NCBI RefSeq assembly: GCF_008868155.1
Contig: NZ_WBKR01000015.1
Coordinates: 1 to 54,851, forward strand
Origin: Micromonospora sp. ALFpr18c
Lineage (GTDB): Bacteria; Actinomycetota; Actinomycetes; Mycobacteriales; Micromonosporaceae
Direction of reading: 5' to 3'
Length of the DNA stretch: 54,851 bases
Shown: positions 41,943-50,985 of the stretch, piece by piece
Numbering within the stretch: the first letter of the stretch is position 1
How the letters are laid out: every line of letters starts with the position of its first letter
Translations under genes and position numbers: made by a program
Notes under the pieces: generated by a model
Database searches by the model: none
What the model was told of the DNA's origin: nothing
The model's input: only the letters and a program-made list of their open reading frames with translations

Positions 41943-42776
41943 TTAACCGAGGACGAAGCGGGGCTCGCCGTTCGGTGGGAGGTCCAGGCGGGGGGTGATC
42001 GGGGTGGCGGCGTCCCGGTCGGTCGCCGCGCGGGCCACGCCGGCCAGATCGCCGGCCGCCGCCACCTGGGCGAGGGTGACCAGGGTGGGCGGGAGCATGG
42101 TCAGCTCACCCGCCTCGGCGCGGGCCAGCGCGTCCGCCGGACGGATCCACAGGGTGTGGTCGGCCTCGCCGGAGACGTCGCGGGTCCGCTGTCCCGCCGG
42201 CAGCAGGGCCACGAAGAAGTACGTGTCGAAGCGGCGTGGCTCGAACTCGGGCGTGATCCACCGGCTCCAGGGCAGCAGCAGGTCCGACCGCAGGGTGAGC
42301 TGACGGTCGGCGAGCAGCGCCGCGAAGCCCAGCCGCCGCCCCTCCAGGTCCTGCCGGGCCACCTCCCAGTCGTCGCCGCTGACGTCACCCACCACGGCCG
42401 CCCGGTCCGGGCCGGCGAGCAGCACGCCCGCCTCCTCGAAGACCTCCCTGGCGGCGGCGCAGACCACCGCCTGGGCGGCGTCCGCGTCCACCCCGAGCCG
42501 GCCCGCCCACTCGATCGGCGTCGGCCCCGCCCACTCCAGATGTGCCTCCGAGTCGGAGGGGTCCACCCCGCCGCCGGGAAAGGCGTACATCCCACCGAAG
42601 GTCATCGCGGCGACGCGGCGGATGACGTACACCTCGAAGTCCGTGTCGGTCGGACGCAGCAGCAGCACCGTGGCCGCGACCCGCGGCACCGCCGGAGTGC
42701 CGCCCTCGGCCCGGAACCGGCGGGCGTGCTCGACCAGGGCGGCCGGGGCGGGAAAGCCGTCGCTGTCGATCGTCAT
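41943..42776 (-). CDS. NUDIX hydrolase (NUDT19/NudL-like)
   Basis: A 277-residue NUDIX protein. The box is split as in CoA/acyl-CoA diphosphatases: FPGGGVDPSDSE near residue 67, then the AAAREVFEEAGVLL core near residue 108 with the REVxEEAG metal-binding helix intact. The long insertion between glycines and helix is typical of the NUDT7/19 group. Substrate unproven. The ATG lies 6 nt after TAGGCT (42783-42788), so it has its own leaderless promoter although it is only 13 nt beyond the ABC operon. Confidence 0.88.
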   Translation of the reverse strand: MTIDSDGFPAPAALVEHARRFRAEGGTPAVPRVAATVLLLRPTDTDFEVYVIRRVAAMTFGGMYAFPGGGVDPSDSEAHLEWAGPTPIEWAGRLGVDADAAQAVVCAAAREVFEEAGVLLAGPDRAAVVGDVSGDDWEVARQDLEGRRLGFAALLADRQLTLRSDLLLPWSRWITPEFEPRRFDTYFFVALLPAGQRTRDVSGEADHTLWIRPADALARAEAGELTMLPPTLVTLAQVAAAGDLAGVARAATDRDAATPITPRLDLPPNGEPRFVLG

Positions 42777-42789
42777 GCCGCGAGCCTAG

Positions 42790-43545
42790 CTAGCTGGGCC
42801 TGGCCGGCAACCGGGGGACGCTGGCGAGCAGCCGACGCGTGTACGGATGGGCGGGGGAGCCAAGCACCGAGGCGGTGTCACCGTGCTCTACGACGCGGCC
42901 TCCGGAGAGCACCACCGTCTCGTGGCACAGCAGCGAGGCCACGGCGAGGTCGTGGGTCACCATGACCACCGTCAGGCCGCGGGTCTCACGCAGTTCGGCG
43001 AGCAGGTCGACGACGCGTACCCGGGTGGTGACGTCGAGCGCGCTGACCGGCTCGTCGGCGAGAAGCAGCCGCGGTTGGCACACGATGGCCCGCGCGATGG
43101 CGATGCGTTGGCGCTGCCCACCCGAGAACTCGTGCGGGTACCGTCCCACCACGTCCTCGGGCAGGCCGACCTCGCGCAGCGCGTCGGCCACCCGCTGCCC
43201 AGCGGCGTCCAGACCCAGCGACCGCAGTGGTTCGGAGACTATCCGCCCCACCCTCTGACGTGGGTCCAGCGACGAGTACGGGTCCTGGAAGACGGATTGC
43301 ACGCCGCGCCGGAACCGCCGCGTCAGCGCCCGGTCGCGTGGCCGAAGCGGCTCTCCGTCGAAGCGGACCTCGCCGGTGGTGGGCCGCAGCAGCCCGAGCA
43401 GGATCCGCAGCAGCGTCGTCTTGCCGGCTCCGGACTCGCCGACCAGTGCGATGCCACGTCCGGCGGTGACACCAACGTTGACGCTGTCGAGTACCGCCCG
43501 CCCGCGGGGGTACGCGAAGCCGACCTCGCGTCCTTCCAGGATCAT
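42790..43545 (-). CDS. Dipeptide/oligopeptide ABC transporter ATPase (DppF/OppF type)
   Basis: A 251-residue ATPase. Walker A is VGESGAGKTTLL near residue 36, the Q-loop QSVFQDPYSSLDPRQRV near residue 83, signature EFSGGQRQRIAIARA near residue 138, Walker B LLLADEPVSALDV, and switch VTHDLAVASLL. The FQDPYSSLDPR segment is characteristic of the peptide/nickel (DppF) class. The ATG overlaps the stop of the preceding ATPase. It lacks the C-terminal Fe-S cysteine extension some OppF proteins carry. Last gene of the importer operon. Confidence 0.92.
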   Translation of the reverse strand: MILEGREVGFAYPRGRAVLDSVNVGVTAGRGIALVGESGAGKTTLLRILLGLLRPTTGEVRFDGEPLRPRDRALTRRFRRGVQSVFQDPYSSLDPRQRVGRIVSEPLRSLGLDAAGQRVADALREVGLPEDVVGRYPHEFSGGQRQRIAIARAIVCQPRLLLADEPVSALDVTTRVRVVDLLAELRETRGLTVVMVTHDLAVASLLCHETVVLSGGRVVEHGDTASVLGSPAHPYTRRLLASVPRLPARPS

Positions 43546-44348
43546 GGCTGCCTTACCTCCAGTGCCGCGTCCAGGTGCCGCGCACTCTCCAGAAGGGCGC
43601 GGGTGACCGGGTGGCGTGGCGCGGTGAGGATCTCCGTGACGGTGCCGGACTCGATGGCGGATCCCCGGTCGAGCACCAGGACACGTTCGGCGATCCGGGA
43701 CACCACTGCCAGGTCGTGACTGATGAACAGCAGGGCCAAGCCTCGGTCGGCGACGAGACGGTCCAGCAGCGCGAGCACGTCGGCCTGGACGGTGACGTCC
43801 AGCGCGGTGGTGGGCTCGTCGGCGACCAACAGCGCGGGCCGGCACGCCACCGCAGCGGCGATGGCGGCGCGCTGGCGTTGCCCGCCCGAGACCTCGTGGG
43901 GATAGGCGCGTCCGATCCGGTGGTCGAGGCCGACGTCGGCGAGCGCGGAGAGGACGGCCGCGCGCAGCGCCGGCCCGCGTAGTCCCCGGGTACGGCGGAC
44001 GGACGCTCCGATCTGGTCGCCGAGGCGCATGAGCGGGTCCAGGGCGGTCGACGGCTCCTGGAAGACCACCGTCGCCACCCGGCCGCGCAGCCGTCGGAGC
44101 GCGCTTTCGGACGCGCCGACGACCTGCACGGGCTCGCCTCCGGCCGGGTGGAACCGGATACTGCCGGAGACGCGCAGTCCTGCGGGAAGCAGTCCGAGCA
44201 GGGCCAGGGTCGTCAGCGACTTGCCGGATCCGGACTCGCCGATCACCCCCAACCGTCCGCCCGAGGGCAGTTCGAAGGAGATGTCGGAAACAAGAGGCGT
44301 GCCGTCCGCGGTGCAGATGGCGAGCCGGTCGACGGCGAGGAGACTCAC
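43542..44348 (-). CDS. Dipeptide/oligopeptide ABC transporter ATPase (DppD/OppD type)
   Basis: A 268-residue ATPase. Walker A is IGESGSGKSLTTLALLGLLP near residue 37, the Q-loop TVVFQEPSTALDPLMRLGDQ, signature EVSGGQRQRAAIAAAV, Walker B LLVADEPTTALDVTVQAD and switch ISHDLAVVSRIA. The frame stays open to 45269, but this GTG overlaps the permease stop (GTGA) and homology begins here (LLAVDRLAICTADGTPLV). It forms the nucleotide-binding pair with the next gene. Confidence 0.92.
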   Translation of the reverse strand: MSLLAVDRLAICTADGTPLVSDISFELPSGGRLGVIGESGSGKSLTTLALLGLLPAGLRVSGSIRFHPAGGEPVQVVGASESALRRLRGRVATVVFQEPSTALDPLMRLGDQIGASVRRTRGLRGPALRAAVLSALADVGLDHRIGRAYPHEVSGGQRQRAAIAAAVACRPALLVADEPTTALDVTVQADVLALLDRLVADRGLALLFISHDLAVVSRIAERVLVLDRGSAIESGTVTEILTAPRHPVTRALLESARHLDAALEVRQP

Positions 44349-45160
44349 GACGACCTCCGGGCCAGCGGGTCGGCTACCTCGCGCAGGCCGTCGGCGACGA
44401 GGTTGGCCCCGACCACGAGGACCACCAGCGCCAGTCCCGGCGCGACGAGCCCGGCCGGCGCGACGAGCACGGTGGACTGCGCCTCCTGGAGCATCCGGCC
44501 CCAGGACTGGTTCGGCGGCGGCGCACCCAACCCGAGGTAGGAGAGGCTCGCCTCGGCGAGCACCGCGAGGCCGAACTGCAACGCCAGGTTGACCGCCAGG
44601 GTTGGCCAGATGTTGGGCAGTACGTGCTCGGCGACCACGCGTGGCCAGGAGGTGCCCGAGACAAGCGACGCGGTCACGAAGTCCTGCGCCAGCACTCGTT
44701 TGACGAGGATCCGGGTCAGCCGGGCCACCACCGCGGACATCGCCAGTCCCAGCGCCAGGATCGCCGAGCCGAGCGACGCGCCGCGGGCCGCTACCACGAG
44801 CATGGCCAGCAGCAACGTCGGGAACGCGATGACGATGTCCAGCAGCGCGGCGAGGCCGTCGTCCAGCCAACGTTGGGCGAATCCGGCCGCGATCCCGACG
44901 AGGACTCCCAACGTACCGCCGACCACGACGGCGCCCAGCCCGGTCTCCAGCGCGATGCGGGCACCGACCATGAGCTGCGTCGCCAGGTCCCGGCCGAGTC
45001 GATCGGTACCCAGCAGGTGCGCGGCGGTGACCGGAGCGAGGCGGCCGCCCGAGGTGTCCGAGACTGGATAGGGAGTCCACAGTAGAGAGATCAGTGCGGC
45101 GGCGCAGGTGAGCCCCACGAGGATGCCACCGGCGACGAGGGAGCGGCGGTGACGGCTCAT
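44345..45160 (-). CDS. Peptide ABC transporter permease (DppC/OppC type)
   Basis: A 271-residue permease with about six membrane segments. The first is LVAGGILVGLTCAAALISLL; the signature HLLGTDRLGRDLATQLMVGA lies near residue 47, as in DppC proteins. The EAA loop reads FVTASLVSGTSWPRVVAEHV near residue 168. Four-base overlaps join it to the permease before and the ATPase after. The short N-terminus is normal for actinobacterial members. Confidence 0.92.
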   Translation of the reverse strand: MSRHRRSLVAGGILVGLTCAAALISLLWTPYPVSDTSGGRLAPVTAAHLLGTDRLGRDLATQLMVGARIALETGLGAVVVGGTLGVLVGIAAGFAQRWLDDGLAALLDIVIAFPTLLLAMLVVAARGASLGSAILALGLAMSAVVARLTRILVKRVLAQDFVTASLVSGTSWPRVVAEHVLPNIWPTLAVNLALQFGLAVLAEASLSYLGLGAPPPNQSWGRMLQEAQSTVLVAPAGLVAPGLALVVLVVGANLVADGLREVADPLARRSS

Positions 45161-46122
45161 CGCGACCCCCCGGGCGAGGAGCCGCGAAGCCGCGGATCGA
45201 TGAGGCGCTGGGCGAGGTCGGCCAGGAACCCGATGACGAGAACGGCGACCGTGCTGACGAAGAGGACACCCTGGACGACCGGGTAGTCGTGCTGCGTGAT
45301 GCCCTTCACGAGCATGCTGCCGAGCCCGGGCAGCGCGAAGACGCTCTCCACCACCACCGCGCCGAGGAACGTGGTGGCGAGTTCGACGCCGAGGACGGAC
45401 ACCACGGGTCCGGCGGCGTTGCGCAGACCGTGCCGCCACATCGCCTCCGCGGACGAGGCGCCGAGCGCACGGGCCGTACGCAGGTAGTCGCTGCCGAGCA
45501 CGTCGAGTGTGGCCGAGCGGACGTACCGGATCAGCGACGCGGACATCACGAGGGCGATCGTCAGCACCGGTAACGTCAGTGAGGTCAGCGCCGCGCCGGG
45601 ATCGGCCCAGCCCGCGCGGGGAAAGCCGCCCGAGGGAAACACCCTCAGCCGCAGCGCGAAGACGAAGATCAGCAGCATGCCGACCCAGAACGCCGGCACC
45701 GCGATACCGAGCTGGGACAACGCGGAGAGTCCGGCGCCGTACCAGGTGCGGGACCAGCGCGCGCAGAGATAGCCGACCGGCACCGCGATGACGATCGCGA
45801 GCGCGAAGGCGAACAGGGTCAGCGGAAGTGTGACCACCAGCCGGTCGACGATTTCCGGGCCGACGGGCAGGGTGGATACGAACGAGCGCCCCAGGTCCAA
45901 GCGCGCGAGCTGCCCGAACCAGGTGACGAACTGCTCGGGCAGCGATCGGTCCGATCCGACCTGCCGCTGGGCAGCCTCGATCTGCTCCGGCGTCGCGTCT
46001 ACCGTCAGCAGCGCGTTCGCCGGATCGCCGGGCAGCACCCGCAACAGCAGGAACAGCGCGACGCTGGCGAGTAGCAGCGAGGCGACCAGCAGGCCGCCCC
46101 GCCGCACCAGGTACCTGACCAT
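45157..46122 (-). CDS. Peptide ABC transporter permease (DppB/OppB type)
   Basis: A 321-residue permease. The start MVRYLVRRGGLLVASLLLAS and the LLRVLPGDPANALL segment near residue 26 are diagnostic of DppB/OppB. The EAA loop reads YLRTARALGASSAEAMWRHG near residue 211, and GLGSMLVKGITQHDYPVVQG follows near residue 266. Ten bases separate it from the binding-protein stop, and its stop overlaps the DppC-type start (ATGA). Confidence 0.93.
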   Translation of the reverse strand: MVRYLVRRGGLLVASLLLASVALFLLLRVLPGDPANALLTVDATPEQIEAAQRQVGSDRSLPEQFVTWFGQLARLDLGRSFVSTLPVGPEIVDRLVVTLPLTLFAFALAIVIAVPVGYLCARWSRTWYGAGLSALSQLGIAVPAFWVGMLLIFVFALRLRVFPSGGFPRAGWADPGAALTSLTLPVLTIALVMSASLIRYVRSATLDVLGSDYLRTARALGASSAEAMWRHGLRNAAGPVVSVLGVELATTFLGAVVVESVFALPGLGSMLVKGITQHDYPVVQGVLFVSTVAVLVIGFLADLAQRLIDPRLRGSSPGGSR

Positions 46123-46132
46123 GGGCCGCCGG

Positions 46133-47632
46133 TCAGCCTTCCCGCTTGGTGATGCCGTAGACGTAGAACTGTGAGTTCAGCCCGTTGACGGGATATCCCG
46201 ACACGCGCGTGGAGGCGACCACGATCTGCGGGTAGAGGTAGAGCCAGACGCTGGCCGCGTCCTGCGCGAGCTGCCGGTTCGCCTGCTTGAGCAGGGCCGT
46301 CTGTTCGTCCGCCGTGGCGGCCTGCTCGGCCTGCCTCACCCACCGCGTCACCTGCGGGCTGTCGTAGCCCCAGTAGAAGTCGGGGTTGCCGTACCAGACC
46401 ACGTCGCGGTCGTTGACGTGCTCCTGCAAGGTGGCCACGAAATCATGCTTCTGGAACACCTTCGTGTACCACTCATCAGCGCTGATCACCTTAATGGTGA
46501 CCGTGATGCCAACCTTCGCCAGCTCTGACTTGAGGAACGTGGCCACGATCGGGTGCGGGTCGTAGTTCGGCGTGTCGAGCGTGAACGAGAAACCGCCGCC
46601 GTGTCCCGCCTCCGCGAGCAGCCGCTTGGCCAGGTCGATGTCGTAGGGGTTGGCGTTGGTGAGGTCCTCGTACCAGGGGTCCGACGGCGGCACCATCGAC
46701 CCGATCAGCTTGCCATGCGGGCCCCAGATCGATTCGAGCAGCTTCTTGCGGTCGATGGCCGAGTAGACCGCCTTGCGCACCTTGACGTTGTCGAACGGAG
46801 CCACCCGGTCGTTGAAGGCCAGCAGCAGCTTGGTCGTCGAGGCGCCATCGTTCACCCGATACGCCGGGTTGGCGGTGAACTGGTCCAGCGCGTCCGGGCT
46901 CTGCTCGCTGGTAATGATGTCGATCTGGTCGGTCAGCAGCGCGTTGTTGAGCGCACTGGCATCGGTGAAATAGTGGAACACCACATCCTTGTTCGACGCC
47001 TTCGTCCCCCAGTACCCGTCGAAGCGGCTGAGGCTCAACGTCGCGCCGCGCTGCCAGGACGCGAGCCGGTACGGGCCGGTGCCGTCCGCCGTGGTGGTCG
47101 GGCTCTGGTTCCCCGCGTTGACGATCCAGACGTAGCTCAGGTTGTAGACGAAGGAGATGGAGCGAGTCTTCAGGGTCACCACGAGCGTGCTGTCGCCCGG
47201 CGCGGTGATGCCGCCGATCGGGCCGAAGCTGCTCTTTCGAGCTGACTTCGAGTCGGGCGCGATGACCTTCTCCAGGCTGTACTTGGCGTCCGCCGCCGTC
47301 AGCGGCTTGCCCGAATGGAACGTGACGCCGGAGCGCAACGTGAACGTGTAGGTGAGCCCGTCGCCGCTGACGGAGTAGTCGCTCACCAGCAGGTTCTCGA
47401 CCTTGCCGTCGTCGGTGAGCCGAAACAAGCCCTCGTAGACGTTGCCGTTCAGGGCCTCGGTCACGCCCTGTCCGCCGCCACCGGTGTTGTCCAGGTTCTG
47501 GGGCTCGTACAGCGAGCCGACGTCGATGGTCGCGTCGGCGCCGGATGCCGTCGACGGGCCGTCATCCGGGGCGCACGCGGCCAGGCCGAGGCCGAACGCG
47601 ACGGCGACGACGGCGGTCAGAATCTTCCTCAC
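46133..47632 (-). CDS. Peptide ABC transporter substrate-binding lipoprotein (SBP family 5)
   Basis: A 499-residue family 5 solute-binding protein. The signal VRKILTAVVAVAFGLGLAAC ends at lipobox Cys20. Segments typical of DppA/OppA proteins include NVYEGLFRLTDDGKVENLLV, FTLRSGVTFHSGKPLTAADA and VRKAVYSAIDRKKLLESIWG. The GTG at 47632 is preferred because AAGGAG lies 9 nt upstream and the signal is of normal length; ATG 47671, overlapping the DUF1684 stop, would add 13 residues. The ligand may be a peptide, nickel chelate or other small molecule. Confidence 0.9.
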   Translation of the reverse strand: MRKILTAVVAVAFGLGLAACAPDDGPSTASGADATIDVGSLYEPQNLDNTGGGGQGVTEALNGNVYEGLFRLTDDGKVENLLVSDYSVSGDGLTYTFTLRSGVTFHSGKPLTAADAKYSLEKVIAPDSKSARKSSFGPIGGITAPGDSTLVVTLKTRSISFVYNLSYVWIVNAGNQSPTTTADGTGPYRLASWQRGATLSLSRFDGYWGTKASNKDVVFHYFTDASALNNALLTDQIDIITSEQSPDALDQFTANPAYRVNDGASTTKLLLAFNDRVAPFDNVKVRKAVYSAIDRKKLLESIWGPHGKLIGSMVPPSDPWYEDLTNANPYDIDLAKRLLAEAGHGGGFSFTLDTPNYDPHPIVATFLKSELAKVGITVTIKVISADEWYTKVFQKHDFVATLQEHVNDRDVVWYGNPDFYWGYDSPQVTRWVRQAEQAATADEQTALLKQANRQLAQDAASVWLYLYPQIVVASTRVSGYPVNGLNSQFYVYGITKREG

Positions 47633-47667
47633 GGGGATGTGCTCCTTGACGTTGGTGCTGGGCTCAG

Positions 47668-48366
47668 TCATTCGACGGTGAAGCCGTCGCGGAATACGGG
47701 CACGCGCTCGCCGGCCTCGATGGCAAAGGGGAAGCGGTTCTCCGGCGGCGGCAGCGGGCAGTTGAAGTGAGCCGAGAAACCGCAGGGTGGGGTGCGGGCC
47801 CGGTTGAAGTCGAGGACGGTGTGGCCGGAGTCGGACGGCCAGGGCACCGTGAGGAAGCGGCCACCGCCGTACGTCTGACGGCCGTTGGTACGGTCGCCGA
47901 AGACGAGCAGCAAGGAGCCCTCGTCGTCGAACGCGTGGACGGTGAACGCGGTACCCGCGACGGTCACCTCGATGTGTCCGGGTACCGGTAGGTCCCGCGT
48001 GCCGCCGTTATCCCGGCGATGGGCGAACGCGACGTGGTGCTCCGGCCCGGCCGGCACGAAGCTCGCCGGCAGCACCCATGCCGGGTCGTACGGGTACGGA
48101 TCGGTGCTCACAAAGTGCGCGACGGCGTCCGACCGGGAGTTCCAGCGGCGGATGCCGTTGCGGGTCTCTCCGGTGAGGGGATCGAACCGGCGGATCACCG
48201 TCGTGAGGACGCCGTCCCGCTCCTGCTCCGGTGCCGGTTCCTCGTCGTCGGCGAGCCAACGTGTCTCGACGAGGGCGAGGTTGCCGCTCGGTGCCGTCAG
48301 CGCCTCTTCACGGGCTCGGTGCCAGGCCGTCCACTCGTTTCGCGCCGCGTCTGTCTGGGAGGACAT
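47668..48366 (-). CDS. DUF1684 family protein
   Basis: A 232-residue cytoplasmic protein of the DUF1684 family. Typical features are the start NEWTAWHRAREEALTAPSGN, a central FRTxxxxY-like stretch replaced here by LLVFGDRTNGRQTYGGGRFL, and VLDFNRARTPPCGFSAHFNC near residue 190 with the conserved (A)FSAHFNCPLPPxxN motif. Function unknown. It is the first gene of the peptide ABC operon, which is an uncommon partner. The ATG is preferred over upstream codons that lie in the probable promoter region. Confidence 0.88.
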   Translation of the reverse strand: MSSQTDAARNEWTAWHRAREEALTAPSGNLALVETRWLADDEEPAPEQERDGVLTTVIRRFDPLTGETRNGIRRWNSRSDAVAHFVSTDPYPYDPAWVLPASFVPAGPEHHVAFAHRRDNGGTRDLPVPGHIEVTVAGTAFTVHAFDDEGSLLLVFGDRTNGRQTYGGGRFLTVPWPSDSGHTVLDFNRARTPPCGFSAHFNCPLPPPENRFPFAIEAGERVPVFRDGFTVE

Positions 48367-48932
48367 TACAAGCTTTCCGGTAGGTTTGATAGAGAATTGG
48401 CGCGATGCTCCGCATCCACCCGGGGTGTCGGTTTCGAGCCGCGTCACGGCCTAAGAGGTACGTACCCCATCAAATGCCACACTGCGCCCAGCGGCGCTCG
48501 CCGATCCCGGCCACGTGACGGCCCCTCGACGAGAGGCGGAAACTGTCTCAGCGGGCAGGTGTGTCGCCCGGACAGGCCGTGCTGACAGCACGGCCGAAGT
48601 CAATGTGCCGGCGCATGCGCAGCATGACGGCGCCTTCGTCGGTTCGCACGCCGTCACCTCCCAGCAGCCAGGCCTTACAGTCCTCGGAAGTCTAGGCACG
48701 GTCGTGGCAGGTCGACAAGCGAGCACCAGGGAGACGCTGATCATGTCGGCGCCCGGCCGCGTCGCGGGTTGCGACAGCCTGAGCAGGACAGTTGCCGCAA
48801 GCGGGTAAGGTGCGCGTCTCTGCGGAGGCGCAGCGGTTTGCCTCACGTTGCGTGGCGGGGGAGGCTTCAGTTCTGTTCTCACGGGCGCGGGACTGTCGGA
48901 CCTAGCCGGCGGCCCGTAGTTGAAGGGGCAAC
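48367..48932. other. Gene-free divergent intergenic region with hairpin and palindrome
   Basis: This 566-bp region separates the DUF1684-led operon from the divergent oxidoreductase. It holds the palindrome GGTACGTACC (48457-48466) about 90 bp before the DUF1684 start, and a perfect 9-bp stem with 3-nt loop (48575-48583 with 48587-48595). A 143-codon minus-strand frame (48451-48882) has the cysteine- and proline-rich composition of a shadow frame and is not called. No tRNA or known RNA fold is recognised. Confidence 0.6.
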
Positions 48933-49928
48933 ATGGCTCAAGGAAGTAGCACCGTAGGCATGACTCGTTGGGGCATCCTGGCCACCGGCCACATCGCCAG
49001 CCGTTTCGCCGAAGACCTCCGGCTGGTGCCGGACGCCGAACTCGTCGCGGTCGGCTCCCGCGCCGCCGACAGCGCGCAGCGGTTCGCCGACACGTACGGG
49101 GCGAAGCGCGCGTACGGCTCCTGGGTGGAGCTGGCGGCCGATCCGGAGGTCGACGTCATCTACGTGGCCACGCCGCACGCCGCGCACCACGAGGCGGCGA
49201 TGACCTGCCTGACCGCCGGGCGCGCGGTGCTGTTGGAGAAGCCGTTCACCCTCGACGTGGCCACCAGCACGGAGTTGGTCGACACGGCGCGCGCCGCCGG
49301 GGTCTTCCTGATGGAGGCCATGTGGATGCGGACCAACCCGCTGATCCTCCGGGCGACCGAGCTGATCGCCGAGGGTGCCATCGGCACGGTGAGCAGCGTG
49401 CGGGCCGACTTCGGGGTGGCCGGGCCGTTCTCGCCGGACCACCGGATGCGCAACCCGAAGCTGGGCGGGGGTGCGCTGCTCGACCTGGGGATCTACCCGA
49501 TCAGCCTGGCCCACCTGCTGCTCGGGGTGCCGCAGCACATCCGGTCCTGGGCGCAGCTCGGCCCGGAGGGGACGGACGAGAACACCGGCATCCTGTTCGG
49601 CTACGACACCGGAGCGTTGGCCGCGTTGAGCTGCGGCATGGTCGGTGCGACCGAGTTGTCCGCCTCGATCACCGGCAGCACGGGGCGGATCGACCTGCCG
49701 GAGCCGTTCTTCCGGCCGGGGTCGCTGACCCTGCACCGGGCGGGCGCCGAGCCGGAGACGATCGTCGCGGAGGAGGCCGGCAACGGCTACCAGTACGAGA
49801 CGATCGAGGTGCAGCGTTGCCTGGCGGCCGGGCTGACCGAGAGCCCGCTGGTGCCGCACGCCACGACCCTTGAGGTGATGGCCCTGCTGGACGCGGTGCG
49901 GGAGCAGATCGGTGTGCGGTACGAGTGA
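48933..49928 (+). CDS. Gfo/Idh/MocA family oxidoreductase
   Basis: A 331-residue NAD(P)-dependent dehydrogenase. The Rossmann part shows WGILATGHIASRFAEDL near residue 13, and the catalytic segment is LLEKPFTLD near residue 99, with the EKP lysine. The long GGGALLDLGIYPISLAHLLL segment near residue 179 supplies the active-site D/Y/H cluster. It is closest in feel to the dimeric dihydrodiol dehydrogenase/glucose-fructose oxidoreductase branch; substrate unknown. AAGGGG lies 5 nt before the ATG; a second ATG at 48960 is possible. Confidence 0.88.
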   Translation: MAQGSSTVGMTRWGILATGHIASRFAEDLRLVPDAELVAVGSRAADSAQRFADTYGAKRAYGSWVELAADPEVDVIYVATPHAAHHEAAMTCLTAGRAVLLEKPFTLDVATSTELVDTARAAGVFLMEAMWMRTNPLILRATELIAEGAIGTVSSVRADFGVAGPFSPDHRMRNPKLGGGALLDLGIYPISLAHLLLGVPQHIRSWAQLGPEGTDENTGILFGYDTGALAALSCGMVGATELSASITGSTGRIDLPEPFFRPGSLTLHRAGAEPETIVAEEAGNGYQYETIEVQRCLAAGLTESPLVPHATTLEVMALLDAVREQIGVRYE

Positions 49929-49935
49929 CCGAAAA

Positions 49936-49959
49936 GGGCCCTTCTGCGAAGAGGGGCCC
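49936..49959. terminator. Bidirectional terminator
   Basis: GGGCCCTTCT (49936-49945) pairs with AGAGGGGCCC (49950-49959) with one G-T pair and a 4-nt loop. It is flanked by AAAA on the left, which becomes a T-run for the minus-strand pit transcript. It sits between convergent gene ends. Confidence 0.75.
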
Positions 49960-49973
49960 GTTCTGCGTGACGG

Positions 49974-50981
49974 TCAGCCGAAGAGCGGTCGGACCAGCAG
50001 GTAGGTGACGCAGGCGATCAGCGCGGCGGCCGGGAACGTGATGATCCAGGCGAGCACGATGTTGCCGGCGACGTTCCAGCGGACCGCGGAGAGCCGCTTG
50101 GTCGCGCCCACACCCATGATCGCCGAGGTGATCGTGTGGGTGGTGGAGATCGGCGCCTTGAGCACCAGGGCGTTGAAGTAGAGCACCGCACTGGCGACCG
50201 TCTCGGCGGCGAAGCCCTCCGGCGGCCCGAGGTCGATGATCTTGCGACCGAGGGTACGGATGATCCGCCAACCACCGGCGTACGTGCCGAGGGCCAGCAT
50301 CGTCGCCGACGTCCAGAACACCCAGCCCGGGATGTGCGTCTTGCTCTCCTGGAAACCGCCGGTGTAGAGCGCCAGCACCACGATGCCCATGGTCTTGGCG
50401 GCGTCCTGCATGCCGTGCCCGAGCGACATGGCGGCCGCCGAGGCGGTCTGTGCCCAGCGGAAGCCCCGGTTGAGCTTGCCCGGCTGCCCCTTCCGGAACA
50501 GCCACAGGATGGCCAGCATCAGCAGGTAGCCGAGGGTCAGGCCGACGATCGGCGAGAGCACCATCGGCAGCAGCACCTTCTCACCGATGTTGCCCCACTG
50601 CACGATGCCGCCGGTGGACAACAGGGTCGCGCCGACCAGGCCGCCGAAGAGCGCGTGCGAGGACGACGACGGCAGGCCGAAGTACCAGGTGATGAGGTTC
50701 CAGGCGATCGCGCCGAGCACCCCGGCGAAGACCACACCGAGGCTGCTCACACCGGTGGGGAGGGTGACCAGGCCGTCGCCGACGGTCTTGGCGACCCCGG
50801 CGCCGAAGTGGGCGCCGATGAAGTTGCCGACCGCCGCGAGGCCCAGCGCGATCCGGGGGGTCAGCGCCCGGGTGGAGACGCTTGTCGCGATCGCGTTGGC
50901 GGCGTCGTGGAAGCCGTTGGTGTAGTCGAACGCCAGGGCAACCGCGATCACCGCCAGGACGGCGATGAGTTCAGGAGACAC
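49974..50981 (-). CDS. pit: Low-affinity inorganic phosphate transporter, PiT family
   Basis: A 335-residue integral membrane phosphate (metal-phosphate/H+) symporter. The PiT signature NGFHDAANAIATSV lies near residue 22 and its second copy, FNALVLKAPISTTHTITSAI, near residue 280. The GLPSSSSHALFGGLVGATLL segment is also characteristic. About ten membrane helices. GTG start with AAGGAG 10 nt upstream. It follows the DUF47 gene after 4 nt, the standard pairing. Substrate phosphate by family. Confidence 0.93.
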   Translation of the reverse strand: MSPELIAVLAVIAVALAFDYTNGFHDAANAIATSVSTRALTPRIALGLAAVGNFIGAHFGAGVAKTVGDGLVTLPTGVSSLGVVFAGVLGAIAWNLITWYFGLPSSSSHALFGGLVGATLLSTGGIVQWGNIGEKVLLPMVLSPIVGLTLGYLLMLAILWLFRKGQPGKLNRGFRWAQTASAAAMSLGHGMQDAAKTMGIVVLALYTGGFQESKTHIPGWVFWTSATMLALGTYAGGWRIIRTLGRKIIDLGPPEGFAAETVASAVLYFNALVLKAPISTTHTITSAIMGVGATKRLSAVRWNVAGNIVLAWIITFPAAALIACVTYLLVRPLFG

Positions 50982-50985
50982 CGGC

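Noticed and set aside
48451..48882. A 143-codon minus-strand frame in the gap before the oxidoreductase
   Set aside because: Composition is random-like with many prolines, arginines and cysteines, there is no ribosome site, and no domain is visible.
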